A DNA stretch of 32,152 bases from Paracoccus rhizosphaerae (lineage in GTDB: Bacteria > Pseudomonadota > Alphaproteobacteria > Rhodobacterales > Rhodobacteraceae), in assembly GCF_026162645.1 (NCBI RefSeq), contig NZ_JAOTBE010000041.1, positions 1-32,152 on the forward strand. Reading direction: 5' to 3'. The position numbers were made by a program, and so were the translations under genes. The first letter of the stretch is position 1, and each line of letters opens with the position of its first letter. The notes under the pieces are model-generated. The model did not search any database and had not been told where the DNA came from. It saw only the letters and a program-made list of their open reading frames with translations. Shown one piece after another: positions 8,148-17,813 of this stretch.

Positions 8148-8182
8148 CCGGGGGCCCGGCGCGGAGCGCGCCGGGCCCCCGG
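8148..8182. terminator. 15-bp perfect GC-rich inverted repeat between recA and alaS
   Basis: CCGGGGGCCCGGCGC (8148-8162) pairs perfectly with GCGCCGGGCCCCCGG (8168-8182) around a GGAGC loop. Read on the minus strand it is followed by GAGAAAGA rather than a T-run, and on the plus strand by CTGCTGTTCG. It is a very stable structure that would reinforce the preceding hairpin. The remaining 8183-8281 holds the presumed alaS leader, in which I see no clear promoter. Confidence 0.6.
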
Positions 8183-8281
8183 CTGCTGTTCGCGCCTTGC
8201 TGGACAGTGCCCGTGACGAGGTTTAGACCGGTCGTCGAGCCGGCCTGGCCGGAGAGACCCGTTTTGCGATGAAGGCCTGCC

Positions 8282-10939
8282 ATGCCCAGTCTGAATGACA
8301 TCCGCTCTACCTTCCTTGGCTATTTCGAGAGGAACGGCCACCGCGTTGTCGAAAGCAGCCCTCTGGTCCCCCGGAACGACCCGACCCTGATGTTCGCAAA
8401 TTCCGGCATGGTGCAGTTCAAGAACCTGTTCACAGGCGTCGAGACACGCGACTACAGTCGGGCGACGACTGCGCAGAAATGCGTGCGCGCCGGGGGCAAG
8501 CACAACGACCTGGACAACGTCGGCTATACCGCCCGCCACCACACGTTCTTCGAGATGTTGGGCAACTTCAGCTTCGGCGACTATTTCAAGGAGCAGGCGA
8601 TCCCCTATGCGTGGGAATTGCTGACCAAGGATTTCGGCATCCCGAAGGACCGGCTGCTGGTTACCGTCTATCACACCGATGACGAGGCCGCAGAGATCTG
8701 GAAGAAGGTCGCAGGTCTCTCGGACGACCGCATCATCCGCATTCCGACCAGCGACAACTTCTGGCAGATGGGGCCGACGGGTCCCTGTGGTCCCTGCACC
8801 GAGATCTTCTTCGATCACGGCGACAAGATCTGGGGCGGCCCTCCGGGTTCGGCCGAAGAGGACGGGGATAGGTTCATCGAGATCTGGAACCTGGTCTTCA
8901 TGCAGAACGAGCAGTTCGAGGACGGCTCGATGCGCGCGCTGGACATGCAGTCCATCGATACGGGCATGGGGCTGGAGCGGATTGGCGCGCTTTTGCAGGG
9001 CAAGCACGACAACTATGACACCGACCTGATGCGGTCGCTGATCGAGGCCAGCGCGCATGCGACCAGCGCCGATCCGGATGGGCCGGGCAAGGTCCATCAC
9101 CGAGTCATCGCCGACCACCTGCGCTCGACCAGCTTTCTGATCGCAGACGGGGTGATGCCCTCGAACGAGGGGCGCGGCTATGTGCTGCGCCGGATCATGC
9201 GCCGTGCGATGCGGCATGCGCATATGCTGGGGGCGCAGGACCCGGTCATGCACCGGCTGGTCCCGGCGCTGGTGCAGCAGATGGGGTCGGCCTATCCGGA
9301 ACTGACCCGTGCGCAGTCGCTGATCGAGGAGACGTTGCGGTCCGAGGAGACCCGCTTCCGCCAGACCTTGGATCGCGGCCTGCGGCTGCTTGACGACGAA
9401 CTGGCGAAGCTGCCCGAGGGTGCTGACCTGCCCGGCGAGGCGGCCTTCAAGCTCTATGACACGTTCGGCTTCCCGCTGGACCTGACGCAGGATGCGCTGC
9501 GCGAAACGGGCCGCGCGGTGCAGATCGAGGGCTTCGACGCCGCGATGGCCGAGCAGAAGCGGATGGCGCGGGCGGCATGGTCCGGGTCCGGAGAAGCGGC
9601 CGACGCAACGATCTGGTACGAATTGGCCGAGAAGCACGGAGCGACCGAGTTTCTGGGCTATGATACCGAAGAGGCCGAAGGGCAGATCCTGGCACTGGTG
9701 GAAGACGGTGCCGACATCGCCGAAGCCGGCGAGGGCCATAAGGTCGCCATCGTCGTCAACCAGTCGCCCTTTTATGCAGAGAGCGGCGGTCAGGTTGGCG
9801 ATACCGGGTTGATCAAGAGTGAGACCGGCGCAGCGCGGGTGACGGATACCCGCAAGGTGGCTGGCGTCTTTGTGCATCATGCCGAAGTGACGATGGGGAG
9901 CATCGCGCGCGGCCAGGGGGCATCGCTGTCTGTGGACCATGACCGGCGCAGCACGATCCGCGCGAACCATTCGGCCACGCATCTTCTGCACGAGGCGCTG
10001 CGGCGCACACTTGGCGATCATGTCGCGCAGCGGGGCAGCCTGAATGCACCGGATCGGCTTCGCTTTGACTTCAGCCACAATCAGGCGGTTTCTCTCGGGG
10101 AGCTGGCGGCGATCGAGGGCGAGGTGAACGAGTTCATCCGCCAGAACAGTCCCGTGGTCACGCGGATCATGTCGCCCGACGAGGCGCGGAGCCTGGGCGC
10201 GCAGGCTTTGTTCGGCGAGAAATACGGCGACGAGGTGCGTGTGGTGTCGATGGGCAGCCTGGCCGGCAGCGGCAAGGGGGCCGACAAGGCGACCTACTCG
10301 CTGGAACTGTGCGGCGGCACGCATGTGGCGCGCACCGGTGACGTGGGCGCCTTTGCCCTGCTGGGCGACAGCGCATCGAGCGCGGGCGTCAGGCGGATCG
10401 AGGCGCTGACCGGTCAGGCAGCGCTGGACCACCTGCGCGACGCAGACCGCCGTCTGACTGAGATCGCGGGCATCCTGAAGGCGCAGTCGTCCGAGGTCGT
10501 GAACCGGGTCAGGGCGTTGGCGGACGAGCGCAAGGCGCTGGCGAACGAGGTGGCGCAACTGAAGCGGCAGCTGGCCATGGGTGGCGGTGGCGCCTCCGAG
10601 GCCGAGGAAATCGGCGGCGTCAAGTTCATCGGCCGCAGGGTCGAGGGCGTCGGCGGCAAGGAGCTTGGCGCTCTGGTCGATGAGATGAAGTCGGGCCTAG
10701 GCAGCGGTGTAGTCCTGGTTCTGGCCGAAGCCGACGGTAAGGCCACCGTCGCCGCCGGTGTGACGCAGGATCTGACCGACCGGATCAGCGCCGTGAGCCT
10801 GGTTCAGACCGCCACGGCCGCCCTTGGCGGCAAGGGCGGTGGCGGCCGCCCCGACCGCGCTCAGGGCGGCGCCCCCAGTCTTGCGGCCGCCGATACGGCG
10901 CTTCGGGACGCACGCAAACTGATCGAGGAAAGCGCATGA
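8282..10939 (+). CDS. alaS: Alanine-tRNA ligase
   Basis: Charges tRNA-Ala with alanine in the cytoplasm; 885 residues, full length. The class II catalytic domain starts at the N-terminus ([17 protein letters not shown], then the motif 1 region [19 protein letters not shown]). The [18 protein letters not shown] region lies near residues 163-180. The editing domain carries the zinc-binding HSATH (H563, H567) and CGGTH (C677, H681). The C-terminal C-Ala domain with the coiled segment around 730-770 and the glycine-rich tail ([16 protein letters not shown]) is present. GAAGG sits upstream of the ATG. Its stop overlaps the next start as ATGA (10936-10939), so the small DUF1330 gene is translationally coupled to it. 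Confidence 0.99.
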   Translation: MPSLNDIRSTFLGYFERNGHRVVESSPLVPRNDPTLMFANSGMVQFKNLFTGVETRDYSRATTAQKCVRAGGKHNDLDNVGYTARHHTFFEMLGNFSFGDYFKEQAIPYAWELLTKDFGIPKDRLLVTVYHTDDEAAEIWKKVAGLSDDRIIRIPTSDNFWQMGPTGPCGPCTEIFFDHGDKIWGGPPGSAEEDGDRFIEIWNLVFMQNEQFEDGSMRALDMQSIDTGMGLERIGALLQGKHDNYDTDLMRSLIEASAHATSADPDGPGKVHHRVIADHLRSTSFLIADGVMPSNEGRGYVLRRIMRRAMRHAHMLGAQDPVMHRLVPALVQQMGSAYPELTRAQSLIEETLRSEETRFRQTLDRGLRLLDDELAKLPEGADLPGEAAFKLYDTFGFPLDLTQDALRETGRAVQIEGFDAAMAEQKRMARAAWSGSGEAADATIWYELAEKHGATEFLGYDTEEAEGQILALVEDGADIAEAGEGHKVAIVVNQSPFYAESGGQVGDTGLIKSETGAARVTDTRKVAGVFVHHAEVTMGSIARGQGASLSVDHDRRSTIRANHSATHLLHEALRRTLGDHVAQRGSLNAPDRLRFDFSHNQAVSLGELAAIEGEVNEFIRQNSPVVTRIMSPDEARSLGAQALFGEKYGDEVRVVSMGSLAGSGKGADKATYSLELCGGTHVARTGDVGAFALLGDSASSAGVRRIEALTGQAALDHLRDADRRLTEIAGILKAQSSEVVNRVRALADERKALANEVAQLKRQLAMGGGGASEAEEIGGVKFIGRRVEGVGGKELGALVDEMKSGLGSGVVLVLAEADGKATVAAGVTQDLTDRISAVSLVQTATAALGGKGGGGRPDRAQGGAPSLAAADTALRDARKLIEESA

Positions 10940-11235
10940 CCGCCCTTTGGATTGCCCATGTGACCGTCACGGATGCCGAAGCCTATGGCCGCTATGCCAA
11001 GGAAGCGGGGCCGGCGATCGCCGCCCATGGCGGTGTCTTTCTGGCCCGCGGAGGCCGCTATCACCAGCTGGAAGGGAATGATCGGGCGCGAAATGTCGTG
11101 GCCCGGTTCCCCAGCCTTGATGCAGCTGTTGCCTGTTATCACAGCACGGAATACCAGGCGGCGCTGGCCCATGCCAAAGGCGCAAGCGAACGCGACCTCG
11201 TGATCGTGGAAGAGACGCCGCCCGCCACGGAGTAG
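10936..11235 (+). CDS. DUF1330 family protein
   Basis: A 99-residue protein with the DUF1330 ferredoxin-like alpha/beta fold. The N-terminal strand [20 protein letters not shown], the central [16 protein letters not shown] and the [20 protein letters not shown] helix are all characteristic of that family. Its biochemical function is unknown; the fold is shared with dimeric alpha-beta barrel proteins such as monooxygenases of the ABM type. The start overlaps the alaS stop, and GAGGAA lies five bases upstream inside alaS. Co-translation with alaS is clear, but a functional link to aminoacylation is not shown. Confidence 0.88.
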   Translation: MTALWIAHVTVTDAEAYGRYAKEAGPAIAAHGGVFLARGGRYHQLEGNDRARNVVARFPSLDAAVACYHSTEYQAALAHAKGASERDLVIVEETPPATE

Positions 11236-11294
11236 GTGATTGCTTCATCCTTTCGTGGTAGACCTGTCACAAAGCAGGCACGAAGGGGCAGGGC

Positions 11295-12089
11295 ATGTGT
11301 CGTTGGGCCGCCTATCTTGGCGAACCGATCTTCCTTGAGGATATCGTCAGTCGTCCGGCGCATTCGCTGATCCGGCAGAGCCAGGGGGCCACGCGCTGCG
11401 TGACGCCCGTGAATGCCGACGGGTTCGGGATCGCCTGGTATGGTGAACGGGCAGAGCCTGGGCTCTATCGAGACGTGATGCCGGCTTGGTCCGACCCGAA
11501 CCTGCGCAGCCTGGTCGGCCAGGTGCGGTCGCGATTGTTCCTGGCTCATGTCAGGGCCTCGACGGGGACGGCGACCAGCCGGAACAACTGCCATCCGTTC
11601 ACGGCGGGGCGGTGGTCCTTCATGCATAACGGCCAGTTTGGGGGCTATGACAGCTTTCGACGCCATGCCGACGTCCTGATCCGCGACGACCTTTACCAGC
11701 ATCGCAAGGGCGCCACAGACAGCGAGGCACTATTCCTTGTAGCCTTGGGCGAGGGGTTGGATCAGGATCCGCAGCGTGCGATGGAGTGCGCCGTCGGACG
11801 GATGGAGGCGCTGGCACGGCAGAAGGGCGTGGCCCCGCACGTCCGCGCGGCCTGCGCCCTGTCTGATGGAGAGAGGCTTTATGTCCTGCGCTACAGCAGC
11901 GACGATCATGCGCCGTCGCTCTATTACCGGTGGTCAGACTCGCGGCAGGGCTGGGCGGTCGTCTCCGAGCCTCTGGAGACGGACGAGGGGGACTGGCAGG
12001 AGGTTGCCGCCGGCAGCTTCTGTGTTTTCGGTGCGACCGACGTCAGGATCGGAGCGTTCAATCCACAGAACCTGACCCTTGCGGCCTGA
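11295..12089 (+). CDS. Class II glutamine amidotransferase (YafJ/EgtC-like)
   Basis: A 264-residue N-terminal-nucleophile amidohydrolase. The protein begins MCRWAAYLGEP, which puts the catalytic cysteine at position 2 so it is exposed when Met is removed. Conserved substrate-binding blocks follow: NADGFGIAWYG, LFLAHVRASTGTATSRNNCHPF and WSFMHNGQFGGY, then TDSEALFLVAL. These are typical of the stand-alone YafJ-type amidotransferases, which release ammonia from glutamine. The acceptor and partner enzyme are unknown; no ergothioneine genes lie nearby, so EgtC is unlikely. It converges on the DUF4177 gene with only 3 bp between stops, leaving no room for a terminator. Confidence 0.88.
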   Translation: MCRWAAYLGEPIFLEDIVSRPAHSLIRQSQGATRCVTPVNADGFGIAWYGERAEPGLYRDVMPAWSDPNLRSLVGQVRSRLFLAHVRASTGTATSRNNCHPFTAGRWSFMHNGQFGGYDSFRRHADVLIRDDLYQHRKGATDSEALFLVALGEGLDQDPQRAMECAVGRMEALARQKGVAPHVRAACALSDGERLYVLRYSSDDHAPSLYYRWSDSRQGWAVVSEPLETDEGDWQEVAAGSFCVFGATDVRIGAFNPQNLTLAA

Positions 12090-12092
12090 CCT

Positions 12093-12401
12093 TCAGATGG
12101 CAGACTGTTCAGGCTTGCTGGCGGGCATGTCCGCAACGCCGCCCGCCGCCCGCGCATCTGCGGCGCGAGGTCGGCGGAAGACCAGAAGGTTGTGATAGAT
12201 CGTGGTCCGGCCGGTCAGGCCGCTGCGCTCCTCGCTCGGCAGGACATCGGCGCGGACATAATCCCAGCCATCGGCGGCCATGCGGTTCAGCTCGGCCGCC
12301 AAGGCCAACGCATAGCGGTCGGTCGGCGACTTGGCATCGCGCGACTTGTCGCCCCGAAGGGGGGCCGCGATGACGGAATATTCGAAAGCCTGATCTGACA
12401 T
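12093..12401 (-). CDS. DUF4177 domain protein
   Basis: A 102-residue protein with the DUF4177 pattern: an initial strand (FEYSVIAAP), a helix ending in ELNRMAADGWDYVRADVLP (the conserved LN-x-x-x-x-x-GW motif) and a terminal strand (HNLLVFRRP). The last about 25 residues are low-complexity (ADARAAGG, ASKPEQSAI) and are probably disordered. Function is unknown. It lies 54 bp downstream of gatB on the same strand and is likely co-transcribed with it. The gap contains a small GCCGC/GCGGC hairpin at about 12432-12446, too weak to call a terminator. Confidence 0.78.
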   Translation of the reverse strand: MSDQAFEYSVIAAPLRGDKSRDAKSPTDRYALALAAELNRMAADGWDYVRADVLPSEERSGLTGRTTIYHNLLVFRRPRAADARAAGGVADMPASKPEQSAI

Positions 12402-12455
12402 CGACCCTGTCCTGAAGAGGGGCCGCGCCGCAGTTGCGGCACTGCCCCGGTGATC

Positions 12456-13967
12456 CTATTGGCCCAGCTTTCGCGCAACCAGTTCGTTGACGGCTGCCGG
12501 GTTCGCCTTGCCGCCAGTGGCCTTCAGCACCTGGCCCACGAACCACCCCGCCAGCTTGGGATTGGCCTTGGCCTTCTCGACCTGTGCGGGATTGTCAGCG
12601 ATGATCTGGTCCACCGCTGCCTCGATGGCGCCCAGGTCGGTGACCTGCTTCATGCCGCGCGTCTCGACGATCTGGGCCGGATCGCCGCCTTCAGTCCAGA
12701 GGATCTCGAACAGGTCCTTGGCGATCTTGCCAGAGATGTCGCCTCGCCCGATCAGGTCGATCACGCCGCCCAGCTGCGCGGCCGACACGGGCGAGGTCTG
12801 GATCGTCAGCCCTTCCTTGTTCAGGCGGCCGAAGAGTTCATTGATGACCCAGTTCGCGGCCATCTTGCCGTCGCGCCCCTCGGCCACGGCCTCGAAGAAG
12901 TTCGCGCTCTCGACTTCGGCGGTCAGCACGCCAGCGTCGTATTCCGACAGGCCCAAGACGGTGACAAACCGGGTTTTCTTTTCATCCGGCAATTCGGGCA
13001 TGGACGCGGCGATGTCGTCGATCCACACCTGCTCGATATCCAGCGGCAGCAGGTCGGGGTCCGGGAAATAGCGATAGTCGTGCGCCTCTTCCTTGGATCG
13101 CATCGACCGGGTCTCGCCGCGGTCGGGGTCATAGAGCCGGGTTTCCTGCACGATGCTGCCGCCGTCCTCCAGGATGGCGATCTGGCGGCGCGCCTCGTAT
13201 TCGATGGCAGCCTGGATGAACCGCAGCGAGTTCATGTTCTTGATCTCGCAACGCGTGCCCAGGTGGCCGAAATCGCCGGTCTCCTGGAAGCGTTCATAGT
13301 CGCCCGGCTTGCAGACGCTGACGTTCACGTCGGCGCGCAGGTTGCCGTTCTGCATGTTGCCATCGCAGGTACCCAAGTAACGCATGATCTGGCGCAGCTT
13401 GCTGACATAGGCGGCCGCTTCCTCGGGACCGCGGATGTCGGGGCGGCTGACGATCTCCATCAGAGCGACGCCGGTCCGGTTCAGGTCCACAAAGGACATG
13501 GTCGGGTCCATGTCGTGGATCGACTTGCCGGCGTCCTGTTCCAGGTGGATACGTTCGATCCGCACGCGGCGGGCGATGCCGGGGGCCATGTCCACGATGA
13601 CCTCCCCCTCGCCAACGATGGGGTGGTAGAGCTGGCTGATCTGATAGCCCTGCGGCAGGTCAGGGTAGAAATAGTTCTTGCGGTCGAAAGCGCTGCGCAG
13701 GTTGATCGCGGCTTTCAAGCCCAGCCCCGTGCGCACCGCCTGCGCCACGCAGAACTCGTTGATGACAGGCAGCATGCCGGGCATGGCGGCATCAACGAAG
13801 GCGACGTTGCTGTTCGGCTCGGCGCCAAAGGCAGTCGAGGCGCCAGAGAACAGCTTGGCCTTCGACGCGACCTGGGCGTGCACCTCGAGGCCAATGACCA
13901 GTTCCCACTCGCTTTTCGCACCCTGGATCACCTTGGGGGCCGGGGGGGTCAGGGTCAGGTCAAGCAT
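12456..13967 (-). CDS. gatB: Aspartyl/glutamyl-tRNA amidotransferase subunit B
   Basis: Subunit B of GatCAB, which converts Glu-tRNA-Gln (and Asp-tRNA-Asn) to the amidated form; 503 residues, full length. The signature [14 protein letters not shown] opens the kinase-like domain near residue 20. Family blocks include [54 protein letters not shown] and [20 protein letters not shown]. The C-terminal YqeY-like tail (about 360-503) ends [34 protein letters not shown] precedes the ATG at 13967. gatA and gatC are not in the window, so the operon is split. The DUF4177 gene follows it. Confidence 0.98.
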   Translation of the reverse strand: MLDLTLTPPAPKVIQGAKSEWELVIGLEVHAQVASKAKLFSGASTAFGAEPNSNVAFVDAAMPGMLPVINEFCVAQAVRTGLGLKAAINLRSAFDRKNYFYPDLPQGYQISQLYHPIVGEGEVIVDMAPGIARRVRIERIHLEQDAGKSIHDMDPTMSFVDLNRTGVALMEIVSRPDIRGPEEAAAYVSKLRQIMRYLGTCDGNMQNGNLRADVNVSVCKPGDYERFQETGDFGHLGTRCEIKNMNSLRFIQAAIEYEARRQIAILEDGGSIVQETRLYDPDRGETRSMRSKEEAHDYRYFPDPDLLPLDIEQVWIDDIAASMPELPDEKKTRFVTVLGLSEYDAGVLTAEVESANFFEAVAEGRDGKMAANWVINELFGRLNKEGLTIQTSPVSAAQLGGVIDLIGRGDISGKIAKDLFEILWTEGGDPAQIVETRGMKQVTDLGAIEAAVDQIIADNPAQVEKAKANPKLAGWFVGQVLKATGGKANPAAVNELVARKLGQ

Positions 13968-14188
13968 GGGGGCCTCGTCTGCGGCTTTCGGGTCTGGCGG
14001 CGTTATTAGGGCAAGGCCGAGGGATTGTCACGGGCTGGCGGTTGACAGGGCAACGCCCGTCGAATCGGCGGCGTCACCGGGACAAAGGATAATAAACGAT
14101 GAATTCTCGGTAATTTCCGGGGCGCTGCGGGGCTGTTCGGCGGATTTCCGAGCATCGAAAAAGGCGCACGCGGCGCGTTCCTGCCGAC

Positions 14189-14217
14189 GCAAAATGCGGT
14201 ATCTTGCGGCATTTTGC
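14189..14217. promoter_or_regulatory. 9-bp inverted repeat upstream of the transglycosylase-like lipoprotein gene
   Basis: GCAAAATGC (14189-14197) and GCATTTTGC (14209-14217) are perfect inverted arms around an 11-base centre, ending 46 bases before the chosen start of the lipoprotein gene. The arms are AT-rich against a GC-rich background, as expected for an operator; TTGCGG units also recur inside it. The rest of 13968-14263 (gatB upstream region) includes a TTGACA at 14042-14047 with no convincing -10 partner. Confidence 0.4.
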
Positions 14218-14263
14218 GGACCGGATATGGCGAAAGGCGATGAAACTGCCCTTCGAGGTCCCG

Positions 14264-14875
14264 ATGCGCGCCGCGCTTTCCCTTGCCGCCCTTGCCCTGG
14301 TGGCCGCCTGTTCCACGACCCCCTCTACCGCGCCGGATGCGCAGGTCGAGGTTCAGGAGATGGCCCTGACCCAGGAGCCCCCGATGCGGTGGGGAGAGCG
14401 CAACGGTTCCGATGAATGGACCCGCGCCACGCTGGCGGCGCTGGACCGCGAGGGCGTGACGATCATGTCGCGCGTGCCGAACGATATCGCCGAATTCTGC
14501 CCGAATTACCGCCAGCTGGCGCAGCCGGGCCGCAAGGCGTTCTGGGCAGGCCTGCTGTCGGCGGTGGCCAAGCACGAAAGCACCTATAACCCGCAGGCGT
14601 CGGGCGGTGGCGGCAAGTGGCTGGGCCTGATGCAGATCGCTCCCGCGACCTGGCGGCACTATGGCTGCGACGGCAACATCAAGAACGGCGCCGACAACAT
14701 GGCCTGCGCGGTGAAGATCATGTCGCACCAGGTGGGCCGCGACAATGCGGTCGCCCGCGACGGTAGCGGCTGGCGTGGCGTGGCGCGTGACTGGGCGCCG
14801 ATGCGCAGCGCGTCGAAGCGCGCGGACATCGCCGCCTGGACGTCCAGTCAGAGCTATTGCTCGGCCAAGGGCTGA
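14264..14875 (+). CDS. Transglycosylase SLT-domain lipoprotein
   Basis: A 203-residue exported lipoprotein with a lytic transglycosylase-like fold. From the start at 14264 it reads MRAALSLAALALVAAC, a compact lipoprotein signal with a lipobox at LVAAC. The GAGG at 14255-14258 supports this start; an in-frame ATG at 14240 (MKLPFEV) is the alternative. The SLT-type core is AVAKHESTYNPQASG, with the presumed catalytic Glu, followed by WLGLMQIAPATWRHYGC and later AVKIMSHQ. Its likely role is cleavage of peptidoglycan strands at the outer membrane or in the periplasm. It stands alone, with a strong bidirectional hairpin after it. Confidence 0.82.
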   Translation: MRAALSLAALALVAACSTTPSTAPDAQVEVQEMALTQEPPMRWGERNGSDEWTRATLAALDREGVTIMSRVPNDIAEFCPNYRQLAQPGRKAFWAGLLSAVAKHESTYNPQASGGGGKWLGLMQIAPATWRHYGCDGNIKNGADNMACAVKIMSHQVGRDNAVARDGSGWRGVARDWAPMRSASKRADIAAWTSSQSYCSAKG

Positions 14876-14897
14876 GCGCCGGTCCTGAAATTCAGTG

Positions 14898-14920
14898 GAG
14901 GGCGAGCGCTGCTCGCCCTC
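14898..14920. terminator. Bidirectional hairpin between convergent genes
   Basis: GAGGGCGAGC (14898-14907) and GCTCGCCCTC (14911-14920) form a perfect 10-bp stem with a 3-base loop. TCTT follows on the plus strand and CACT on the minus strand. It lies between the converging lipoprotein and M20 peptidase genes and can serve both. Confidence 0.7.
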
Positions 14921-14927
14921 TCTTGAT

Positions 14928-16313
14928 TCAGCGCAGGGCGGTCAGGATGCGCGCCCAGGACCGGGCGCCCTTCGCGAAGCTTTCAACGTCGTATTTCTCG
15001 TTCGGCGAATGAATGCGGTCATCGTCGCGGGCAAAACCGATCAGCAGCGAATCCATGCCGAGGATCTCCCGGAAGTCGCCCGCGATCGGGATGGACCCGC
15101 CGGCGCCGATGAAGGCCGCCTCCTGACCCCATTCCTCGGTGAGCGCGTCCTTGGCCAGGCCGAAGGCGGGGTCCGAGATGTCCATGACGCTGGCCGGGCT
15201 GGCGCCGTGGTCGTGGAAGGAGACGCGGCAATCGGCGGGCACGAAGCTGCGGATGTGGTTCTGGAACGCGTCGCGGATGCGCTGCGGGTCTTGCTGACCG
15301 GTCAGGCGGAAGCTGACCTTGGCGCGGGCCTGCGCCGGAAGCACCGTCTTGAAGCCCGCCCCGGCATAGCCGCCGGCAATGCCGTTGATCTCGGCCGTAG
15401 GCCGGTTCCAGACCATCTCGAGCGGAGTGCGGCCGGTCTCTCCGATGGGGCTTGAGAGGCCGACGCGACCCAGGAACTCGGCCGCGTCGAAGCCGAGCGC
15501 GTCCCAATCGCGCGCCAGTTCGGGCGGCAGGTCGGCAACGCCGTCATAGAAGCCGGGCAACGTGACGCGGCCGTGGTCATCCTTCAGTGCTGCCAGCGCC
15601 TTTGACAGGATCATGATCGGGTTGGCCGCCAGCCCGCCGAAACTGCCTGAATGCAGGTCGCGATCCGCGGCCTCGATCACCACCTCTTGCCCGACAAGCC
15701 CGCGCAACTGCGTGGTGATCGCGGGCCGGCCGTCGGCATAGCGGGCCGTGTCGCAAATCACCGCCAGCGAGGCTTTCAGCTCGTCCGCATGCTGCTGCAG
15801 AAACGGCCGCAGCGAGGGCGAGCCTGACTCCTCCTCGCCCTCGAACAGCAGGATCAGGTCGGTGGGCAGGGTGCCGTGAACGGCCTTCCATGCACGGAAC
15901 GCCTCGACGAAGGTCATCAGCTGGCCCTTGTCGTCCGATGCGCCGCGCCCGCGGATGACCCGTCCCTGCGGCGTCTCCTCGATGGCGGGATCGAATGGCG
16001 GGCGGTCCCACAGCTCCAGCGGATCGACCGGCTGGACGTCGTAGTGGCCATAGAACAACAGGGGCCGGGCACCACCGGGCGCCGAGCGCGCAACGACCAT
16101 CGGATGGCCCGGCGTGTCGTGCACAGCGGCGTCGAAGCCCAGACTCGCAAGCTCGGCACGCAGCCATTCGGCCGCGGCACGGACATCAGCCGCATGCGCC
16201 GGATCCGTCGAGATCGAGGGGATGCGCAGGAACTCGGTCAATCGCGACAGGGCGTCGTCGAGGCCCTTGTCCAACTGCGTCAGCATGTCCCCCAGACTTG
16301 ATTGATCGGCCAT
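14928..16313 (-). CDS. M20 family metallopeptidase (dipeptidase-like)
   Basis: A 461-residue cytoplasmic zinc peptidase of the M20 (ArgE/DapE/CPG2, CNDP-like) family that would hydrolyse dipeptides or acylated amino acids. Metal-site motifs are [11 protein letters not shown] (H90, with D92), [11 protein letters not shown] (bridging D127) and [12 protein letters not shown] (catalytic and ligand Glu near 160-162). Further motifs are [19 protein letters not shown] and the dimerisation block [11 protein letters not shown]. The late histidine ligand is likely in [16 protein letters not shown]. The start at 16313 is fixed by the AGGAAAAGG upstream; the open frame continues beyond it but is antisense to hemA and not coding. 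It is divergent from hemA. Confidence 0.95.
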   Translation of the reverse strand: MADQSSLGDMLTQLDKGLDDALSRLTEFLRIPSISTDPAHAADVRAAAEWLRAELASLGFDAAVHDTPGHPMVVARSAPGGARPLLFYGHYDVQPVDPLELWDRPPFDPAIEETPQGRVIRGRGASDDKGQLMTFVEAFRAWKAVHGTLPTDLILLFEGEEESGSPSLRPFLQQHADELKASLAVICDTARYADGRPAITTQLRGLVGQEVVIEAADRDLHSGSFGGLAANPIMILSKALAALKDDHGRVTLPGFYDGVADLPPELARDWDALGFDAAEFLGRVGLSSPIGETGRTPLEMVWNRPTAEINGIAGGYAGAGFKTVLPAQARAKVSFRLTGQQDPQRIRDAFQNHIRSFVPADCRVSFHDHGASPASVMDISDPAFGLAKDALTEEWGQEAAFIGAGGSIPIAGDFREILGMDSLLIGFARDDDRIHSPNEKYDVESFAKGARSWARILTALR

Positions 16314-16400
16314 GATTGCTACCTTTTCCTGTGTCGGTGGCACGCCGGCAACTGCCCCTTTGGTCCAGTCGCGACGTTTTGGATCTGTCATTTTCGCCGT

Positions 16401-16414
16401 TTGACCTCTATCAA
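16401..16414. promoter_or_regulatory. Fnr/FnrL-type box upstream of hemA
   Basis: TTGAC-CTCT-ATCAA differs in a single base from the Fnr/FnrL consensus TTGAT-N4-ATCAA. Its centre (16407.5) lies about 39-41 bases upstream of a plausible start site for a -10 element GACAAT (16434-16439), which is the class II activator position. hemA is a known FnrL target in Rhodobacter sphaeroides, so oxygen-dependent control of haem synthesis here is a reasonable inference. Confidence 0.75.
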
Positions 16415-16475
16415 GGCAGACAGCGCGCGATCGGACAATGATCGCACCCAGCCAGCTACGCAAGGGATCGCCCGC

Positions 16476-17705
16476 ATGAAGTACGACGCCGCATTGGACC
16501 AGGCCATTTCGCGACTGCACGAGGAAGGGCGTTATCGGACCTTTATCGACATCGAGCGCGCGAAGGGCCGGTTCCCGCAGGCGGTGTGGAACCGTCCCGA
16601 CGGCCAGCGGCAGGAAATCACCGTCTGGTGCGGCAACGATTATCTTGGCATGGGCCAGCATCCCGTCGTCCTGGCCGCGATGCACGAAGCGCTGGACGCG
16701 ACCGGCGCAGGGTCCGGCGGTACGCGCAACATCAGCGGCACGACCGTCTATCACAAGCGCCTGGAATGCGAGCTTGCCGATCTGCACGAGAAGGAGGCCG
16801 CGCTGGTCTTTTCCTCGGCCTATATCGCCAATGATGCCACGCTTTCCACGCTGCCGAAGCTGTTTCCCGGTCTGATCATCTACTCGGACGAGCTGAACCA
16901 CGCCTCCATGATCGAGGGGATCAAGCGCAACGGCGGCGCCAAGCGGATCTTCCGACACAACGACCTGGCTCATCTGCGCCAGCTGCTTCAGGCCGACGAT
17001 CCGGCCGCGCCCAAGCTGATCGCATTCGAATCGATCTATTCCATGGACGGCGACTTTGGCCCCATCGAGGCGATCTGCGATCTGGCACGGGAATTCGGGG
17101 CGCTGACCTATCTGGACGAGGTGCATGCTGTCGGCATGTACGGCCCGCGCGGCGGCGGCGTGGCCGAGCGTGACCGCCTGGCCGGTCGCATCGACATCAT
17201 CAATGGCACGCTTGGCAAGGCGTTCGGCGTCTTCGGCGGCTACATTGCGGCCAGCGCCAAGATGTGCGACGCGATCCGGTCCTATGCGCCGGGCTTCATC
17301 TTCACGACGTCGCTTCCTCCTGCGGTTGCAGCAGGGGCTGCGGCGTCGATCGCGTTCCTGAAGACACCCGAGGGGCAGAAGCTGCGCGATGCCCAGCAGT
17401 TGCACGCGCGCATCCTGAAGATGCGGTTGAAGTCGCTCGGCATGCCGATCATCGACCACGGCAGCCATATCGTGCCCGTTCATGTCGGCCATCCGGTCCA
17501 CTGCAAGGCGCTGTCGGACATGCTGCTGCGCGACTACGGCATCTATGTCCAGCCGATCAATTTTCCGACCGTCCCCCGCGGGACCGAGCGTTTGCGCTTC
17601 ACGCCCTCGCCGGTGCACGACCCGAAGCAGATCGATCACCTCGTGCGTGCAATGGATGCGCTTTGGTCGCACTGTGCCCTGAATCGCGCGGAATTGAGTG
17701 CGTAA
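16476..17705 (+). CDS. hemA: 5-aminolevulinate synthase
   Basis: PLP-dependent enzyme that condenses glycine and succinyl-CoA to 5-aminolevulinate, the first step of the C4 haem/tetrapyrrole pathway; 409 residues, close to the Rhodobacter enzymes. The N-terminus ([20 protein letters not shown]) matches alphaproteobacterial HemA. Active-site blocks are [50 protein letters not shown] and the PLP lysine in NGTLGKAFG (K248). The ATG at 16476 is preceded by AAGGGA at 16462-16467. The Fnr-type box and weak -10 upstream suggest activation at low oxygen. It faces the M20 peptidase across a 162-bp region. Confidence 0.98.
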   Translation: MKYDAALDQAISRLHEEGRYRTFIDIERAKGRFPQAVWNRPDGQRQEITVWCGNDYLGMGQHPVVLAAMHEALDATGAGSGGTRNISGTTVYHKRLECELADLHEKEAALVFSSAYIANDATLSTLPKLFPGLIIYSDELNHASMIEGIKRNGGAKRIFRHNDLAHLRQLLQADDPAAPKLIAFESIYSMDGDFGPIEAICDLAREFGALTYLDEVHAVGMYGPRGGGVAERDRLAGRIDIINGTLGKAFGVFGGYIAASAKMCDAIRSYAPGFIFTTSLPPAVAAGAAASIAFLKTPEGQKLRDAQQLHARILKMRLKSLGMPIIDHGSHIVPVHVGHPVHCKALSDMLLRDYGIYVQPINFPTVPRGTERLRFTPSPVHDPKQIDHLVRAMDALWSHCALNRAELSA

Positions 17706-17787
17706 CACAATCCCTGCGTGAACTGCTCTCGCCCGCGTGATAACCTGCGGGTAAACAAGCGATGGTACTGTCCGATTCGGATAGCCA

Positions 17788-17793
17788 TATAAC
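17788..17793 (+). promoter_or_regulatory. Candidate -10 element before the RodZ-like gene
   Basis: TATAAC matches five of six positions of a -10 hexamer, 21 bases before the start codon, in a notably AT-rich stretch. A short inverted repeat, TCCGA-T-TCGGA (17771-17781), lies just upstream. No good -35 is seen. Confidence 0.35.
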
Positions 17794-17813
17794 GGGCTTA
17801 TGAGGCATACGGG

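Noticed and set aside
6872..10558. Very long minus-strand open frame (1228 codons) across recA and alaS
   Set aside because: It is antisense to two well-established genes, is rich in His/Arg/Gln as expected from the opposite strand of GC-rich coding DNA, and shows no domain.
12450..14009. Plus-strand open frame of 519 codons
   Set aside because: It is the antisense shadow of gatB; composition is His/Asp/Gln-rich and no motif is present.
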